DNA of 64,000 bases from Citrobacter sp. FP75. GTDB lineage: Bacteria > Pseudomonadota > Gammaproteobacteria > Enterobacterales > Enterobacteriaceae. The DNA lies in assembly GCF_018342065.1 (NCBI RefSeq), contig NZ_JAFDOE010000008.1, positions 1 to 64,000 of the forward strand. The letters are read 5' to 3'. Below, one piece after another: positions 38,104-47,995 of this stretch. The notes under the pieces are model-generated. The model saw only the letters and a program-made list of their open reading frames with translations. It did not search any database and was not told the origin of the DNA. Every line of letters begins with the position of its first letter. Positions within the stretch are counted from its first letter, which is position 1. The position numbers were made by a program, and so were the translations under genes.

Positions 38104-39033
38104 TTACTCCCCTTCGCCCGGGAACATGAACGGGTTGATGGAGCTGCGGGCGAAGCCCTCTTGCTCCATGTGCGCGTCCAGCATCAGTGAAGCGAGGTCG
38201 TCGGCAACGGCTTCGACTTTCGGGTCCTTTTCCTGATAGAGAATCTTCAGGTAAGTCCCGCAGTCGCCGCAGCTTTCGGCTTTAATTGCCGACTGCTCGT
38301 TATCCAGAGACCAGTAGTTCAAGTCACGGCTTTGCTCGCAGTTGCTGCACTTCACGCGTACCACGTGCCATTCGGTTTCACACAAGTTGCAGTGCAGATA
38401 GCGCAGCCCCTGAGTCGTACCAATTTGCACCATGCTGGAAACTGGCATTGAACCGCAAACCGGACAGAACTGGCGCTGTTCACCGTATTCCGCACGGGCT
38501 TTGCCGGGGATCAGGCTTGCCATTTGTGCCCAGTAGAGCGACAGGGCGGCCCAGATGAACGGCGCTTTATCGCTGCTGACGGATGCAAAGTCAGAGGCAA
38601 ACAGCGCGCTGGCCATCAGTTCCAGCTCCTGCTCTGAGGCTTTTTCCAGATTCTCGATCACCGCTAACGCGGGACCGCTCATTTCTGGTTTCAGCTCAGC
38701 AATTAACGATTGCAGCAGTTTTTGCCAGTGCTTATCGCGTGGCAGTACGTGGATATCCAGCGGCGGCTTGCCCTGAACGTTCGCTTCTTTGATGCGCGCG
38801 GTCAGGTCTATCTGCAGCGGATGGTCGTACAGCACCACTTCCTGCGCGTGGGCGATCAGCGCAGCAAAGCGCAGATAATCACCCAGCGGGTTGTTCTCGG
38901 CCAGCTCGCGCAGACGCTCAGCGCGGCGGTTATACAAATTTTTGAGTCTGGGGAATAATAACGGCGGAATCATATCCGCCGTGCGTTTCTCGCTCTTCTC
39001 CAGCTCATCTTGCGGGATTATGCGAATACTCAT
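38104..39033 (-). CDS. fdhE: Formate dehydrogenase accessory protein FdhE
   Basis: FdhE is a cytoplasmic chaperone-like factor needed for activity of formate dehydrogenases N and O. The 309-residue protein contains four CxxC pairs in its C-terminal half (CPVCGS, CNLCET, CSNCEQ, CGDCGT) that bind iron. Its start overlaps the fdoI stop by four bases (ATGA), so it is the last gene of the fdoGHI-fdhE operon. Confidence 0.96.
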   Translation of the reverse strand: MSIRIIPQDELEKSEKRTADMIPPLLFPRLKNLYNRRAERLRELAENNPLGDYLRFAALIAHAQEVVLYDHPLQIDLTARIKEANVQGKPPLDIHVLPRDKHWQKLLQSLIAELKPEMSGPALAVIENLEKASEQELELMASALFASDFASVSSDKAPFIWAALSLYWAQMASLIPGKARAEYGEQRQFCPVCGSMPVSSMVQIGTTQGLRYLHCNLCETEWHVVRVKCSNCEQSRDLNYWSLDNEQSAIKAESCGDCGTYLKILYQEKDPKVEAVADDLASLMLDAHMEQEGFARSSINPFMFPGEGE

Positions 39034-39665
39034 TCAGATGACTTTTCCTGTTTCTGGCGGACTTCACGGTACCAGCGTGGGTGATGTTTCTTCGCCCATG
39101 AGCTGGTGACCCATCCTTCCACCATCGCGGTAATGGTGCCTTTCACCCATAGGGCGGCGTAAATGTGCACCATGATAACCACAATTAACGCTACTGCGGC
39201 AAATGAATGCAGCATTAACGCGAATCGGATCACCGGGATTGAGAAAGAAGGCGCAAAATACGGACGCCAGATGATCACTCCGCTCACCAGTAACAGGACC
39301 AGGAAGATAATCGCCGCCCAGAATACGCATTTCTGGCCGAAGTTATAACGTCCCGTGTCACCGACTTCCTCGTTGACGACAATCTTACGAATATTCTTCG
39401 CCCAAAAGATATCATCCCGATTGATTAGATTGTGGTGCCAGTAACGGAAAAACATGATGATAAACGAGGCAAACATAATCACGCCGACAAACGGGTGCAG
39501 AATTCGCGCCAGTTGCGGGGTGCCCATAATTTGCATCAGCCAGTTGAAGGATGGGAAGAAAAAGCCCAGCCCGCTTATCGCCGCTAGCATGAAGCAGAAG
39601 GCGGTGACCCAGTGGTTGATGCGTTCCGGCGCCGTATAGCGCACGATGGTGTCACGTCGTTTCAT
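39030..39665 (-). CDS. fdoI: Formate dehydrogenase-O cytochrome b556 subunit
   Basis: FdoI anchors the complex in the inner membrane and carries electrons to quinone through two b-type hemes. The 211-residue protein has four transmembrane segments (about residues 16-36, 53-74, 112-132 and 150-172) with histidines in [20 protein letters not shown] and [23 protein letters not shown]. It overlaps both neighbours by four bases. Confidence 0.96.
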   Translation of the reverse strand: MKRRDTIVRYTAPERINHWVTAFCFMLAAISGLGFFFPSFNWLMQIMGTPQLARILHPFVGVIMFASFIIMFFRYWHHNLINRDDIFWAKNIRKIVVNEEVGDTGRYNFGQKCVFWAAIIFLVLLLVSGVIIWRPYFAPSFSIPVIRFALMLHSFAAVALIVVIMVHIYAALWVKGTITAMVEGWVTSSWAKKHHPRWYREVRQKQEKSSE

Positions 39666-40564
39666 TTGCGCACCTCGTCGTCTTTTTCATGCAGATTGTC
39701 TTCTTCCTCTTCCGCACGGTTCGGACCTACGCCGACGTAGTGGAAGATGCTGGCCGCAAATGTCGCTGCAAAGCCGACGGCTGCGAGAGGTTTCCAGATG
39801 CCTTTCCAGAACTTCACGGTGGCGCTGATTTCCGGGTTCTCCGGCAGGCCGTGGTACAAATTCGGCTTGTCAGCATGATGCAATACGTACATGACGTGCG
39901 TACCGCCAACGCCGACCGGATCGTACAGACCGGCGTTATCGTAGCCACGGGTTTTCAGCTCTGCCACGCGCTCGCCTGCCAGCGTTTTCATCGACTCTTT
40001 AGTGCCGAAATGAATCGCGCCGGTTGGGCAGGTTTTCACGCAGGCCGGTTCTTGTCCTACCACCACACGGTCAACGCACAGCGTACATTTGTAAACGCGG
40101 TTGTCTTCCGGGTTGAGGCGCGGCACGTCGAACGGACAGCCCGCAATGCAGTAGCCGCAGCCAATACACTGCTCAGACTGGAAGTCGACAATGCCGTTGG
40201 CATACTGAATGATAGCCCCTTCCGCCGGACACGCCTTCAGGCAGCCCGGATCGGCGCAGTGCATGCAGCCATCCTTACGGATCAGCCACTCCAGTTTGTC
40301 GTCTTGCTCCACTTCCGAGAAACGCATCACCGTCCAGGATTTGGCGGTCAAATCAGCCGGGTTGTCGTACACCCCAACGTTGTTGCCCACTTCATCACGG
40401 ATGTCGTTCCATTCCGAACAGGCCACCTGACACGCTTTACAGCCGATACAGGTGGTGACGTCGATAAGCTTCGCCACCTCTTCCTGGTGATCCCGCGCCT
40501 GAGGCGCGGGGGTGAAACCATTAGTAGCGGAACGACGAATGATGTCCTGCGATTGATAAGCCAT
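39662..40564 (-). CDS. fdoH: Formate dehydrogenase-O iron-sulfur subunit
   Basis: FdoH relays electrons from FdoG to FdoI and is anchored by one C-terminal helix ([24 protein letters not shown]). The 300 residues hold four ferredoxin-type [4Fe-4S] motifs: [35 protein letters not shown] and CTLCVDRV...CVKTC. It faces the periplasm and is exported with FdoG by the Tat system. The gene starts 12 bases downstream of fdoG. Confidence 0.96.
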   Translation of the reverse strand: MAYQSQDIIRRSATNGFTPAPQARDHQEEVAKLIDVTTCIGCKACQVACSEWNDIRDEVGNNVGVYDNPADLTAKSWTVMRFSEVEQDDKLEWLIRKDGCMHCADPGCLKACPAEGAIIQYANGIVDFQSEQCIGCGYCIAGCPFDVPRLNPEDNRVYKCTLCVDRVVVGQEPACVKTCPTGAIHFGTKESMKTLAGERVAELKTRGYDNAGLYDPVGVGGTHVMYVLHHADKPNLYHGLPENPEISATVKFWKGIWKPLAAVGFAATFAASIFHYVGVGPNRAEEEEDNLHEKDDEVRK

Positions 40565-40576
40565 AGGTCGTCTCCG

Positions 40577-43500
40577 TTACACCTTTTCCACGTTCACGAG
40601 GAAGGACTTAAATTCCGGCGTCTGCGTGTTCGCATCACCGACGAATGGCGTTAACGTGTTAGCGATAAAGCCTTTTTTCGCCACACCTTCGTAGCCCCAG
40701 TGAATCGGAATACCGATGGTATCGATATCCTGACCGTTGGCCTTCAACGTGCGAATACGTTTGGTCACCACTGCTTTGGCTTTAATGTAGCCGCGGTTAG
40801 AGGAGACTTTAACGGTATCGCCGTGAGAGATGCCGAGCTTATTCGCCAGCTTCTCGCCAATTTCCACAAACTGTTCCGGCTGTGCGATGGCGTTTAACAG
40901 CGCATGCTTGGTCCAGTAGTGGAAGTGCTCGGTCAGACGGTAGGTTGTGCCGACGTACGGGAACTTATCCGCTTTGCCCAGTGCTTCTTCGTCGCCTTTA
41001 AAGATACGGGCGGCTGGGTTAGAGATAACGTTCGGGTGCAGTGGGTTAGTGCCCAGCGGCGTTTCAAACGGCTCGTAATGTTCCGGGAACGGCCCTTCCG
41101 CCATCTTATCGATAGCAAACAGACGTCCCATCCCTTCCGGCTGCATGATAAACGGCCCAACGTTGCTGCCCGGTGCCGCGGCGCTGTAGTCCGGAATATC
41201 CATCCCGCTCCACTTCGCCCCATCCCATTTCAGGATCTGACGTTTTGGATCCCACGGATTCCCCTGCGGATCGGCGGAGGCGCGGTTATACAGAATGCGG
41301 CGGTTGAGCGGCCACGCCCAAGCCCAGCCCAGCGTATTGCCCAGACCCGACGGGTCGGCGTTATCGCGACGCGCCATCTGGTTGCCTTCTGGCGTCCAGC
41401 TACCGGCGAAAATCCAGCAGCCGCTGGAGGTCGTACCGTCGTCGCGCAGTTGGGCAAACGAGCTAAGCTGTTGGCCTTTCTTGACGATCACCGCGCCGGT
41501 TGCCGGGTCGGTAATGTCGGCCAGCGCTTTACCGTTGCTCTCCATCGCCACCTCTTCCGAAGCGGGTTCATGCGGCGTGGAGTAGTTCCAGGTCATGCTC
41601 AGCACCTGTTCCGGATTTGCACCACCCTGTTCGGCGTACATCTTGCGCATGCGCAGGAAGATACCAGCGAGGATTTCACCATCGGTGGCGGCAATCCCTG
41701 GGGCATCTGCGCCTTTCCAGTGCCACTGCAGCCAGCGACCGGAGTTAACGATAGAACCGTTCTCTTCGGCGAAGCAGGTGGACGGCAGACGGAACACTTC
41801 GGTCTGGATTTTCGACGGATCTACATCGTTCGACTCACCGTGGTTTTGCCAGAAGGTGGAGGTCTCGGTGTTGAGCGGGTCGATGGTCACCAGGAACTTC
41901 AGTTTGGACAGTGAAGCCACCACCTTGTTTTTATTCGGGAATGACGCGACCGGGTTAAAGCCCTGGCAAATATAGCCATTCACTTTGCCCTGGTTCATCA
42001 TCTCGAAATACTGCAGAACGTCGTACCCTTTATCCCACTTCGGCAGCCAGTCGAAGCCCCAGCTGTTTTCCGCTGTTGCTTTATCGCCAAAGAAGGCTTT
42101 CATCATCGAGACAAAGAATTTCGGGTAGTTGCCCCAGTAGTTAACCTGACCTTCGAGCAACGGTTTAGGCGTGTTGGCGGCAAGGTAGGTTTGCAGGTCA
42201 GTCTGTTTTTCGCTCGGCAGCGTCATATAGCCCGGCAGGCTCTGTGACAGCAAGCCTAAGTCAGTCAGACCCTGAATGTTAGAGTGACCGCGCAGGGCGT
42301 TAACACCGCCGCCAGCCATCCCCATGTTGCCAAGCAGCAGCTGGATCATCGCCATGGTGCGGATGTTCTGCGCGCCCACGGAGTGCTGCGTCCAGCCTAG
42401 TGCATACAGGAACGACGCGGTTTTGTCTTTGACGCTGGTTTCTGCGATGTATTCGCATACTTTCAGGAAATCAGCCTTCGGCGTACCGCAGATGTTTTCT
42501 ACGACATCCGGCGTGTAGCGGGAAACGTGCTGTTTCAGCAGGTTCCACACGCAGCGCGGGTGTTGCAGGGTGACATCGCGTTTGGCGAAGCCTTTTTCAT
42601 CCAGCTCGTAGTTCCAGCTGGTTTTGTCATACTTGCGTTTGTCCGCGTCGTAGCCGGTGAACAGGCCATCTTCGAAACCGTAATCCTCACGCACGATCAG
42701 GCTGGCGTTGGTATAGGCCTCAGTGTATTCGCGGTTGAATTTTTCGTTGTTCAGCAGGTACAGCAAGACGCCTGACAGGAAAGCAATGTCAGTACCGGAA
42801 CGAATCGGAGCATAGAAATCAGCCACCGCTGCGGTTCGCGTAAAGCGAGGATCAATCACAATCAGCTTCGCGCCATTGTGAATTTTGGCTTCCATCGCCC
42901 AGCGGAACCCGACCGGGTGAGCTTCAGCGGCGTTACCGCCCATCACCACAACGAGGTTGGCGTTTTTAATGTCGACCCAGTGGTTGGTCATCGCACCGCG
43001 ACCAAATGTTGGAGCAAGACTTGCTACCGTTGGTCCGTGTCAGACGCGTGCCTGGTTGTCGACCGCGAGCATACCCAGCGCGCGGGAGAATTTTTGCGTT
43101 AAATAGCCGGTTTCGTTACTGGACGCGGAAGCACACAGCATCCCGGTGGAAAGCCAGCGGTTAACGGTTACGCCTTCGGCGTTTTTCGCAACGTAGTTAG
43201 CGTCGCGGTCTTCTTTCATCAGCTTAGCGATGCGGTCAAATGCCTCATCCCAGCTAATTTGTTGCCACTTATCGGAGCCCGGTGCGCGGTATTCCGGGAA
43301 TTTCAGGCGACTTTCGGAGTGGATGAAGTCCACAAGTCCAGCCCCTTTCGGGCACAGCGCGCCACGGTTCACCGGATGGTCCGGATCGCCCTCGATATGG
43401 AAGATGGATGCTTTGGCGTTTTTCGCACCGTCACCGAGACTGTACATTAACAGTCCACAGCCAACGGAACAGTAAGTGCAGGTGTTACGGGTTTCGCGTG

Positions 43501-43627
43501 TGCGCAGCAGTTTATATTGCCGTGTTTCCGCGAGCGCCGCGCCGGGTGCAAAGCCCAGTGCCGCTGCCGTGGTGCCTGCCATACCGCCAGCGCAGATCTT
43601 AAAGAACTGCCTTCTGCTGACCTGCAT
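40577..43627 (-). CDS. fdoG: Formate dehydrogenase-O selenocysteine catalytic subunit
   Basis: FdoG oxidises formate to CO2 in the periplasm using bis-MGD molybdenum, a [4Fe-4S] cluster and selenocysteine. The 1016-residue reading frame is interrupted only by TGA at 43040-43042 (residue 196), the known selenocysteine codon, with a SECIS hairpin right after it. A twin-arginine signal peptide (SRRQFFKICAGGMAGTTAAALG, then ALA) begins the protein, and CTYCSVGCGLL supplies cluster cysteines. AAGGAG precedes the ATG. It is the first gene of fdoGHI-fdhE, divergent from fdhD, with 194 bp of promoter region between them. Confidence 0.97.
43000..43042 (-). promoter_or_regulatory. Selenocysteine UGA and SECIS element in fdoG
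   Basis: On the minus strand the UGA is followed by CACGGACCAACGG and a small hairpin with GCAAGTCTTGC, whose AGUCU-type loop resembles the SelB-binding apical loop (AGGUCU) of the fdhF and fdnG elements of E. coli. This allows selenocysteine insertion in place of termination. Confidence 0.9.
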
Positions 43628-43821
43628 GGTTTGCTCCTTGTTTCGACATTGTCACGTTCCCTTCACTTTTCCGTTACTCGATCGCGAGGGAAGTGGTTGT
43701 TATTTTTCTTTGCGGACGGGACCGCAAAGGTCCAGAATTGGGTGAATTTCCCTCCGTCCTGGAGGGATTTGTAAAGAATACCACAATGTTGGTATGTGTG
43801 TTCCAATATGGTTAAAAGAAA

Positions 43822-44658
43822 GTGAATAAGATTATTCAAGAAAACATCAAAAATGTGACGGCTTTGACAGGATCGCGCCAGCTGACCCTCTGGAAACGCG
43901 AGGATTTGCAACATCCTCAGCCGGATGTCGTCGCGGAAGAAGTGCCGGTTGCGCTGGTTTACAACGGGATCTCGCACGTAGTGATGATGGCGTCACCGAA
44001 AGATCTTGAGCACTTTGCGATGGGCTTTTCACTTTCTGAAGGCATTATTGAGCACCCACAAGATATCTACGGGATGGAAGTGGTCCCTTCCTGTAATGGA
44101 TTAGAAGTGCAGGTTGAACTTTCCAGCCGTCGTTTTATGGGGCTGAAGGAGCGCCGTCGTGCACTGGCCGGTCGTACCGGTTGTGGCGTTTGCGGCGTTG
44201 AACAACTCAATGACATTGGCAAGCCGGTCCAGCCTCTGCCGTTTACCCAGACATTCGATCTGGCGCATCTCGATAACGCCTTAAGACATCTCCCTGATTT
44301 CCAGCCTGTTGGACAACTGACAGGCTGCACGCATGCAGCGGCCTGGGTACAGGCGTCAGGCCATCTGGCGGGTGGACATGAGGATGTTGGGCGTCACGTT
44401 GCGCTGGACAAACTGCTCGGACGGCGAGCGATTGAAGGGGAAAGCTGGCAACAGGGAGCCGTATTAGTTTCCAGTCGCGCCAGCTATGAGATGGTGCAAA
44501 AGTCAGCAATGTGCGGTGTGGAGATCCTGTTTGCGGTATCTGCCGCGACGACGCTGGCGGTGGAAGTTGCCGAGCGCTGTAACCTGACGCTGGTGGGCTT
44601 TTGCAAGCCGGGCAGGGCAACGATTTATACGCACCCGGAACGTTTGATTGCTGAATGA
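43822..44658 (+). CDS. fdhD: Sulfurtransferase FdhD
   Basis: FdhD transfers sulfur from IscS to the molybdenum cofactor of formate dehydrogenases, an essential activation step. The 278-residue protein has the sulfur-carrying CGVCG loop ([13 protein letters not shown], about residue 121), the [24 protein letters not shown] segment and the [17 protein letters not shown] motif. Translation most likely begins at GTG 43822, preceded by AAAGAAA, a weak site; an ATG at 43808 is out of frame. It is divergent from the fdo operon it serves. Confidence 0.95.
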   Translation: MNKIIQENIKNVTALTGSRQLTLWKREDLQHPQPDVVAEEVPVALVYNGISHVVMMASPKDLEHFAMGFSLSEGIIEHPQDIYGMEVVPSCNGLEVQVELSSRRFMGLKERRRALAGRTGCGVCGVEQLNDIGKPVQPLPFTQTFDLAHLDNALRHLPDFQPVGQLTGCTHAAAWVQASGHLAGGHEDVGRHVALDKLLGRRAIEGESWQQGAVLVSSRASYEMVQKSAMCGVEILFAVSAATTLAVEVAERCNLTLVGFCKPGRATIYTHPERLIAE

Positions 44659-44786
44659 TATATGTTCAATAAATTTGAATGAAACTGGCAAATCCTTCCG
44701 CTTTTAGTTGTGTGATGTGAGGGCTATTATTTATCACATCAAGGCGCAGTGCCTTACTCAAACAACTAAATTAAAGGGTTTATATC

Positions 44787-44999
44787 ATGAAAAGCATCAA
44801 AACTTTTGTCGCAGTCATCGCTCTCGCTACATCTTTCGGTTCTTTCGCTGCTCAGACTGTTACCGCAACCGGTTCTACGCTGGAAAGCGCTGAAGCGAAA
44901 ATTGCCGCTCAGGCTGAACGTGCAGGCGCCAGCGATTATAAAATCATCCAGGCTTACACTGGCAACCGCGTGCATATGACCGCTGAACTGCTGAAATAA
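44787..44999 (+). CDS. DUF1471 (YhcN/BhsA-type) periplasmic protein
   Basis: The 70-residue precursor has a signal peptide (KSIKTFVAVIALATSFGSFAA) and a small DUF1471 domain (SAEAKIAAQAERAGASDYKIIQAYTGNRVHMTAELLK). Family members such as BhsA, McbA and YhcN act in stress response, copper tolerance and biofilm. No specific role can be read from the sequence. It is monocistronic with its own terminator 20 bases downstream. The 128 bp upstream, after fdhD, contain its promoter. Confidence 0.88.
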   Translation: MKSIKTFVAVIALATSFGSFAAQTVTATGSTLESAEAKIAAQAERAGASDYKIIQAYTGNRVHMTAELLK

Positions 45000-45021
45000 G
45001 TCATCTCAGAACTGTAGAAAG

Positions 45022-45043
45022 AGCGCCTTCGAGGCGCTTTTTT
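45022..45043 (+). terminator. Terminator of the DUF1471 gene
   Basis: AGCGCCT / AGGCGCT stem with a TCG loop followed by six T residues lies just after the stop, between convergent frvR and the small gene. Confidence 0.92.
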
Positions 45044-45054
45044 AGTTTCTGCGG

Positions 45055-46800
45055 TTACTGTTTTAACAGCGCAATAAACGCCTCATACCCATCAAGCCCT
45101 GAAATCGTTTCGGCGGGATAGCGACACAGCACGCTGGATAAGTAACTGAAGATTTTTAACTCATGCCGCGCAGCCGCGGCCGCACAAGCGATCAGCACAT
45201 GACTTACGGGCTCATTATTTACCTGAATGGTGCGCTCAAGGGTAATAAAGAATCCGCGAAAACGGTGTTCCTGTTCGCTCCAGCAGTGGGGGATCGCCAG
45301 GCGATTGACTATCAGGTTTTCGCCTTCATGTTCCCGGGCGCAAATGCGCAGCGCTTCGTCTTCGGTGATGTGGTTCTGGGCCACAAGTTGCCCGCAGATC
45401 CCCCCGATAATGCGCTGCCAGGTTTCGCCCTCGGTATTGAGATAATGGAAGCTTCCCTGTTGTAAAAAGAACCGTTCGGGCTGCTGGCGGATGAAAGCCG
45501 TCGCGAGGAAGTGTTTAATCTGCTCAGTACCTGCCGCAGTGATAATGTTTTTAATTGTGAGCGCATTCTTAACTGCATTATCAAGCAAATAGTGGCTATT
45601 GTTGACGATGAGTAATGGCGTGATTTCATCACAGATGGCACCCAATTCACCGACATTTCGCGCAATAATGACCCGACAATTCAATACGTCGCGTTCAATG
45701 GCCTGCTTATTTATGGTGGCGATGGCGTTTTGATCGGATAACAGCACAATGGGTTGACGCTCATTCTGGTGTCGCTCCAGCGCGCAGGCAAAATAGAGGC
45801 CGATCAGATCACTGTCGAACAGCGGAATATCTACCTGTTCGCGCAGCAGGGCGATAAAATGCAGGCTCATATCGAAGGCGGCAGGCCAGGCGGCTTTCAG
45901 GTTATTCATGCTGTTCTGGCGATGTTCCGGTATCCAGACGGGCGCTGAAATACATCTCAGTAAATGACCAGTAATATTATCGGTCAGTTGGGCGTCGATA
46001 ATATTCAGCGAAGCAACGCCGGGAATGCTTCTTAACAAAGAGACTATGGCATCGGTGGAAATGGTCATCGCCTGACGCCGCCGGGTTTCCAGAAGACCAA
46101 CAAGCGTTTTGAACGCGTTATCGCCCAGATAGATCCCAGCCTGCTCTACGAGTTTATTCAACATCGCGTGTCGGCATTCCGGCCACACGGTGGAGAGTTG
46201 ATTACGCAAAGCGTAAACCGCCAGCACCAGACTGGCGAGATACTCCCCGGAAATCAGCGGAAAATCATTAATGTTTTCACATGCCGCGTTGAGTCGCTCG
46301 ATGTTCTCGCGCGTGATGCCCGGTAGTGAAATCAGCAACGGATCTTTTTTGAGCAGATTCGCCAGCAGGATAATGCGCTTTTCTTCCGGTTCATCAATGA
46401 AATGACCTGCGCCAGGACGACTGGCCAGGCAAAATGCGCGCTCATAGCGCTGCTTCAAACGTGGCAGTCTGTCTGCGACCCAGGTTTCGGGCAAATTAAG
46501 CGCTGAGGCCAGCTGTATCCGGGGTGTAAAGGTATTCAGCAACAGAAACGCCAGCAACCGATCATCATTATCATGACGTTGCAGAAGCTGGAAAAAACTG
46601 CGCCTGTCGACGATATCCAGTTGATAGCCCGCGTTGCCGCCAGGCTGAATACGCGCCTTACCGCTGAGGGTAAAGTTGAGATAATCAATGTCGCGTAGGA
46701 TAGTGCGACTCGAAACGCCAGTTTGACGCGCCAGCTCACCCAGCGGACAGGGCTGCTGTTCGAGTATGTCCACAATCTTTAACTGGCGTTCCGATAACAT
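45055..46800 (-). CDS. frvR: BglG/MtlR-type PTS-regulated transcription factor FrvR
   Basis: FrvR is a predicted activator controlled by the phosphotransferase system. The 581 residues comprise an N-terminal HTH (GELARQTGVSSRTILRDIDYLNF), PRD modules, an EIIB-like region (VIIARNVGELG) and a C-terminal EIIA-like domain with RLAIPHCWSEQEH that could be phosphorylated on His. ATG 46800 matches the E. coli start; upstream in-frame codons fall inside the repeat at 46813-46918. It is the last gene of frvABXR and lies 83 bp after the frvX stop, most of that gap being the repeat. Confidence 0.92.
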   Translation of the reverse strand: MLSERQLKIVDILEQQPCPLGELARQTGVSSRTILRDIDYLNFTLSGKARIQPGGNAGYQLDIVDRRSFFQLLQRHDNDDRLLAFLLLNTFTPRIQLASALNLPETWVADRLPRLKQRYERAFCLASRPGAGHFIDEPEEKRIILLANLLKKDPLLISLPGITRENIERLNAACENINDFPLISGEYLASLVLAVYALRNQLSTVWPECRHAMLNKLVEQAGIYLGDNAFKTLVGLLETRRRQAMTISTDAIVSLLRSIPGVASLNIIDAQLTDNITGHLLRCISAPVWIPEHRQNSMNNLKAAWPAAFDMSLHFIALLREQVDIPLFDSDLIGLYFACALERHQNERQPIVLLSDQNAIATINKQAIERDVLNCRVIIARNVGELGAICDEITPLLIVNNSHYLLDNAVKNALTIKNIITAAGTEQIKHFLATAFIRQQPERFFLQQGSFHYLNTEGETWQRIIGGICGQLVAQNHITEDEALRICAREHEGENLIVNRLAIPHCWSEQEHRFRGFFITLERTIQVNNEPVSHVLIACAAAAARHELKIFSYLSSVLCRYPAETISGLDGYEAFIALLKQ

Positions 46801-46812
46801 ATACACTTCCTC

Positions 46813-46918
46813 CTTCAAGCTGCTTCTGCGTTGGCTGCATTCACTCACCCTGGTCACGTACTATTTGTACGTTCCCAGGGATTCATTCATTTGCCGCCTT
46901 GATGCAACTCGAATGAGT
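46813..46918. repeat. Palindromic interspersed repeat between frvX and frvR
   Basis: This approximately 106-bp element has a perfect central hairpin (CCCTGG-TCA-CGTAC-TATTT-GTACG-TTC-CCAGGG, 46848-46880), flanked by TGCATTCACTCA on one side and ATTCATTCATTTGCCGCC on the other, and ends in related borders (CTTCAAGCTGC and GATGCAACTCGAA). I recall very similar palindromes scattered in Enterobacteriaceae genomes (RSA or ERIC-like non-coding repeats), but cannot confirm the family name. It supplies the final codons and the stop of frvX. Confidence 0.75.
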
Positions 46919-47995
46919 TTGTGTATCGTTCACCTGGCGAAAGTCGGTGAAGGATTTCACTTTCTCTGCCGTCAGTGAGGTCAGCAGCTCGCGCACCAGC
47001 GTAAACAGCGCGTCATAATCCGTTGCGGAAATCATACCGCTGTTAGCGTGAAGATAGCGAGTAGGCAAACATAGCGCCGCCACCGGACGACCGCCGCCCA
47101 TCACGTTATAGCGCCCACCGTCCGTGGCCCCGGTTTTCATGGTGCAAAACTGTAATGGCGCATCGCTGCTTTGCGCGCTCTCTTTTAATGCGGCAACCAG
47201 TTGCTGGTTGGGGAAATAGCGTTTATCGAACAGCATTAGCCCCGGCCCATCACCAAGCTTCAGCGGGTATTTGATGTTATCGATACCAGGCACATCGCCC
47301 GCCACCGCCGTATCCAGCACGACAACCACGTCAGGCCTGATATGCTCCGCCGAGGTTTGCGCCCCGCGCAGCCCAACCTCTTCTTCCACGCTGCCAACGC
47401 CGTAGAGGGTGATTTCGGGGTTATCTACTGCTTGTAACAGTTCCGCCATCAGGGCGCAGCCAACGCGGTTGTCCAGCGCTTTGCCGACAATCTTATCTTC
47501 TCCCCAGCGGGCAAAGTTCGCCTCCGGGCTGATAAAGTCGCCAATATCAATACCGCGTTTTTCCACCTCTTCACGGTTTTTCGCGCCAATATCGATAAAC
47601 ATTTCGTCAAACGTCAGCGGTTGCTGTTTTTGCTTCTCCGCTAAAGCGTGCGGGGCGACGGAGCCAATAACGCCGGGGATCTTCACGCCCTTGCGAGTAC
47701 GGATTGTGACCCGGTGATTGAGCATCGACTGGCTCCACCAACCGCCAATGGTGGTGAAGCGCAGAAAGCCACTATCGTCGATATGCGTCACCATAAAGCC
47801 CACTTCATCCATGTGCCCGACGATGGCAACCTTCGGTCCACTGCTACCTTTGCGGGCGACAAAGCTGCCGAGACCGTCAAAAGTGATTTCATCCACGCAG
47901 GGTTCCAGCGTGTTAATGAGGATCGTGCGAACTTCCTGTTCATCGCCGCTAACGGCGCTGGCTTCACATAACTGCTGTAGTAACTCAATGTTCAT
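46883..47995 (-). CDS. frvX: M42-family aminopeptidase/endoglucanase homologue FrvX
   Basis: FrvX is a predicted cytoplasmic metallo-aminopeptidase of the M42 (glucanase/PepA-like) family. Zinc ligands are seen in VGHMDEVGFM (His-x-Asp), ALDNRVGC (Asp), SVEEEVGLRGA (Glu pair), VVLDTAVAG (Asp) and RYLHANSGMI (His). The start ATG lies inside the end of frvB with an 11-base overlap. At 370 residues it is about 14 longer than E. coli FrvX: the usual end near FRQVD is replaced by NDTQTHSSCIKAANE, encoded by the adjoining palindromic repeat. Confidence 0.9.
   Translation of the reverse strand: MNIELLQQLCEASAVSGDEQEVRTILINTLEPCVDEITFDGLGSFVARKGSSGPKVAIVGHMDEVGFMVTHIDDSGFLRFTTIGGWWSQSMLNHRVTIRTRKGVKIPGVIGSVAPHALAEKQKQQPLTFDEMFIDIGAKNREEVEKRGIDIGDFISPEANFARWGEDKIVGKALDNRVGCALMAELLQAVDNPEITLYGVGSVEEEVGLRGAQTSAEHIRPDVVVVLDTAVAGDVPGIDNIKYPLKLGDGPGLMLFDKRYFPNQQLVAALKESAQSSDAPLQFCTMKTGATDGGRYNVMGGGRPVAALCLPTRYLHANSGMISATDYDALFTLVRELLTSLTAEKVKSFTDFRQVNDTQTHSSCIKAANE

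Noticed and set aside
40904-41914. 336-codon plus-strand frame opposite fdoG
   Set aside because: It is the complementary shadow of a GC-rich, highly conserved gene, with no ribosome site and no recognisable domain.
42991-43042. Apparent frameshift or nonsense mutation splitting fdoG
   Set aside because: The interrupting TGA is at residue 196, the known selenocysteine position, with a SECIS-type hairpin directly after it and the same frame on both sides.
44700-44745. Possible CRP site upstream of the DUF1471 gene (TGTGATGTGA ... TATCACATCA)
   Set aside because: The two half-sites are about 13 bases apart rather than six, so they do not make a CRP dyad.
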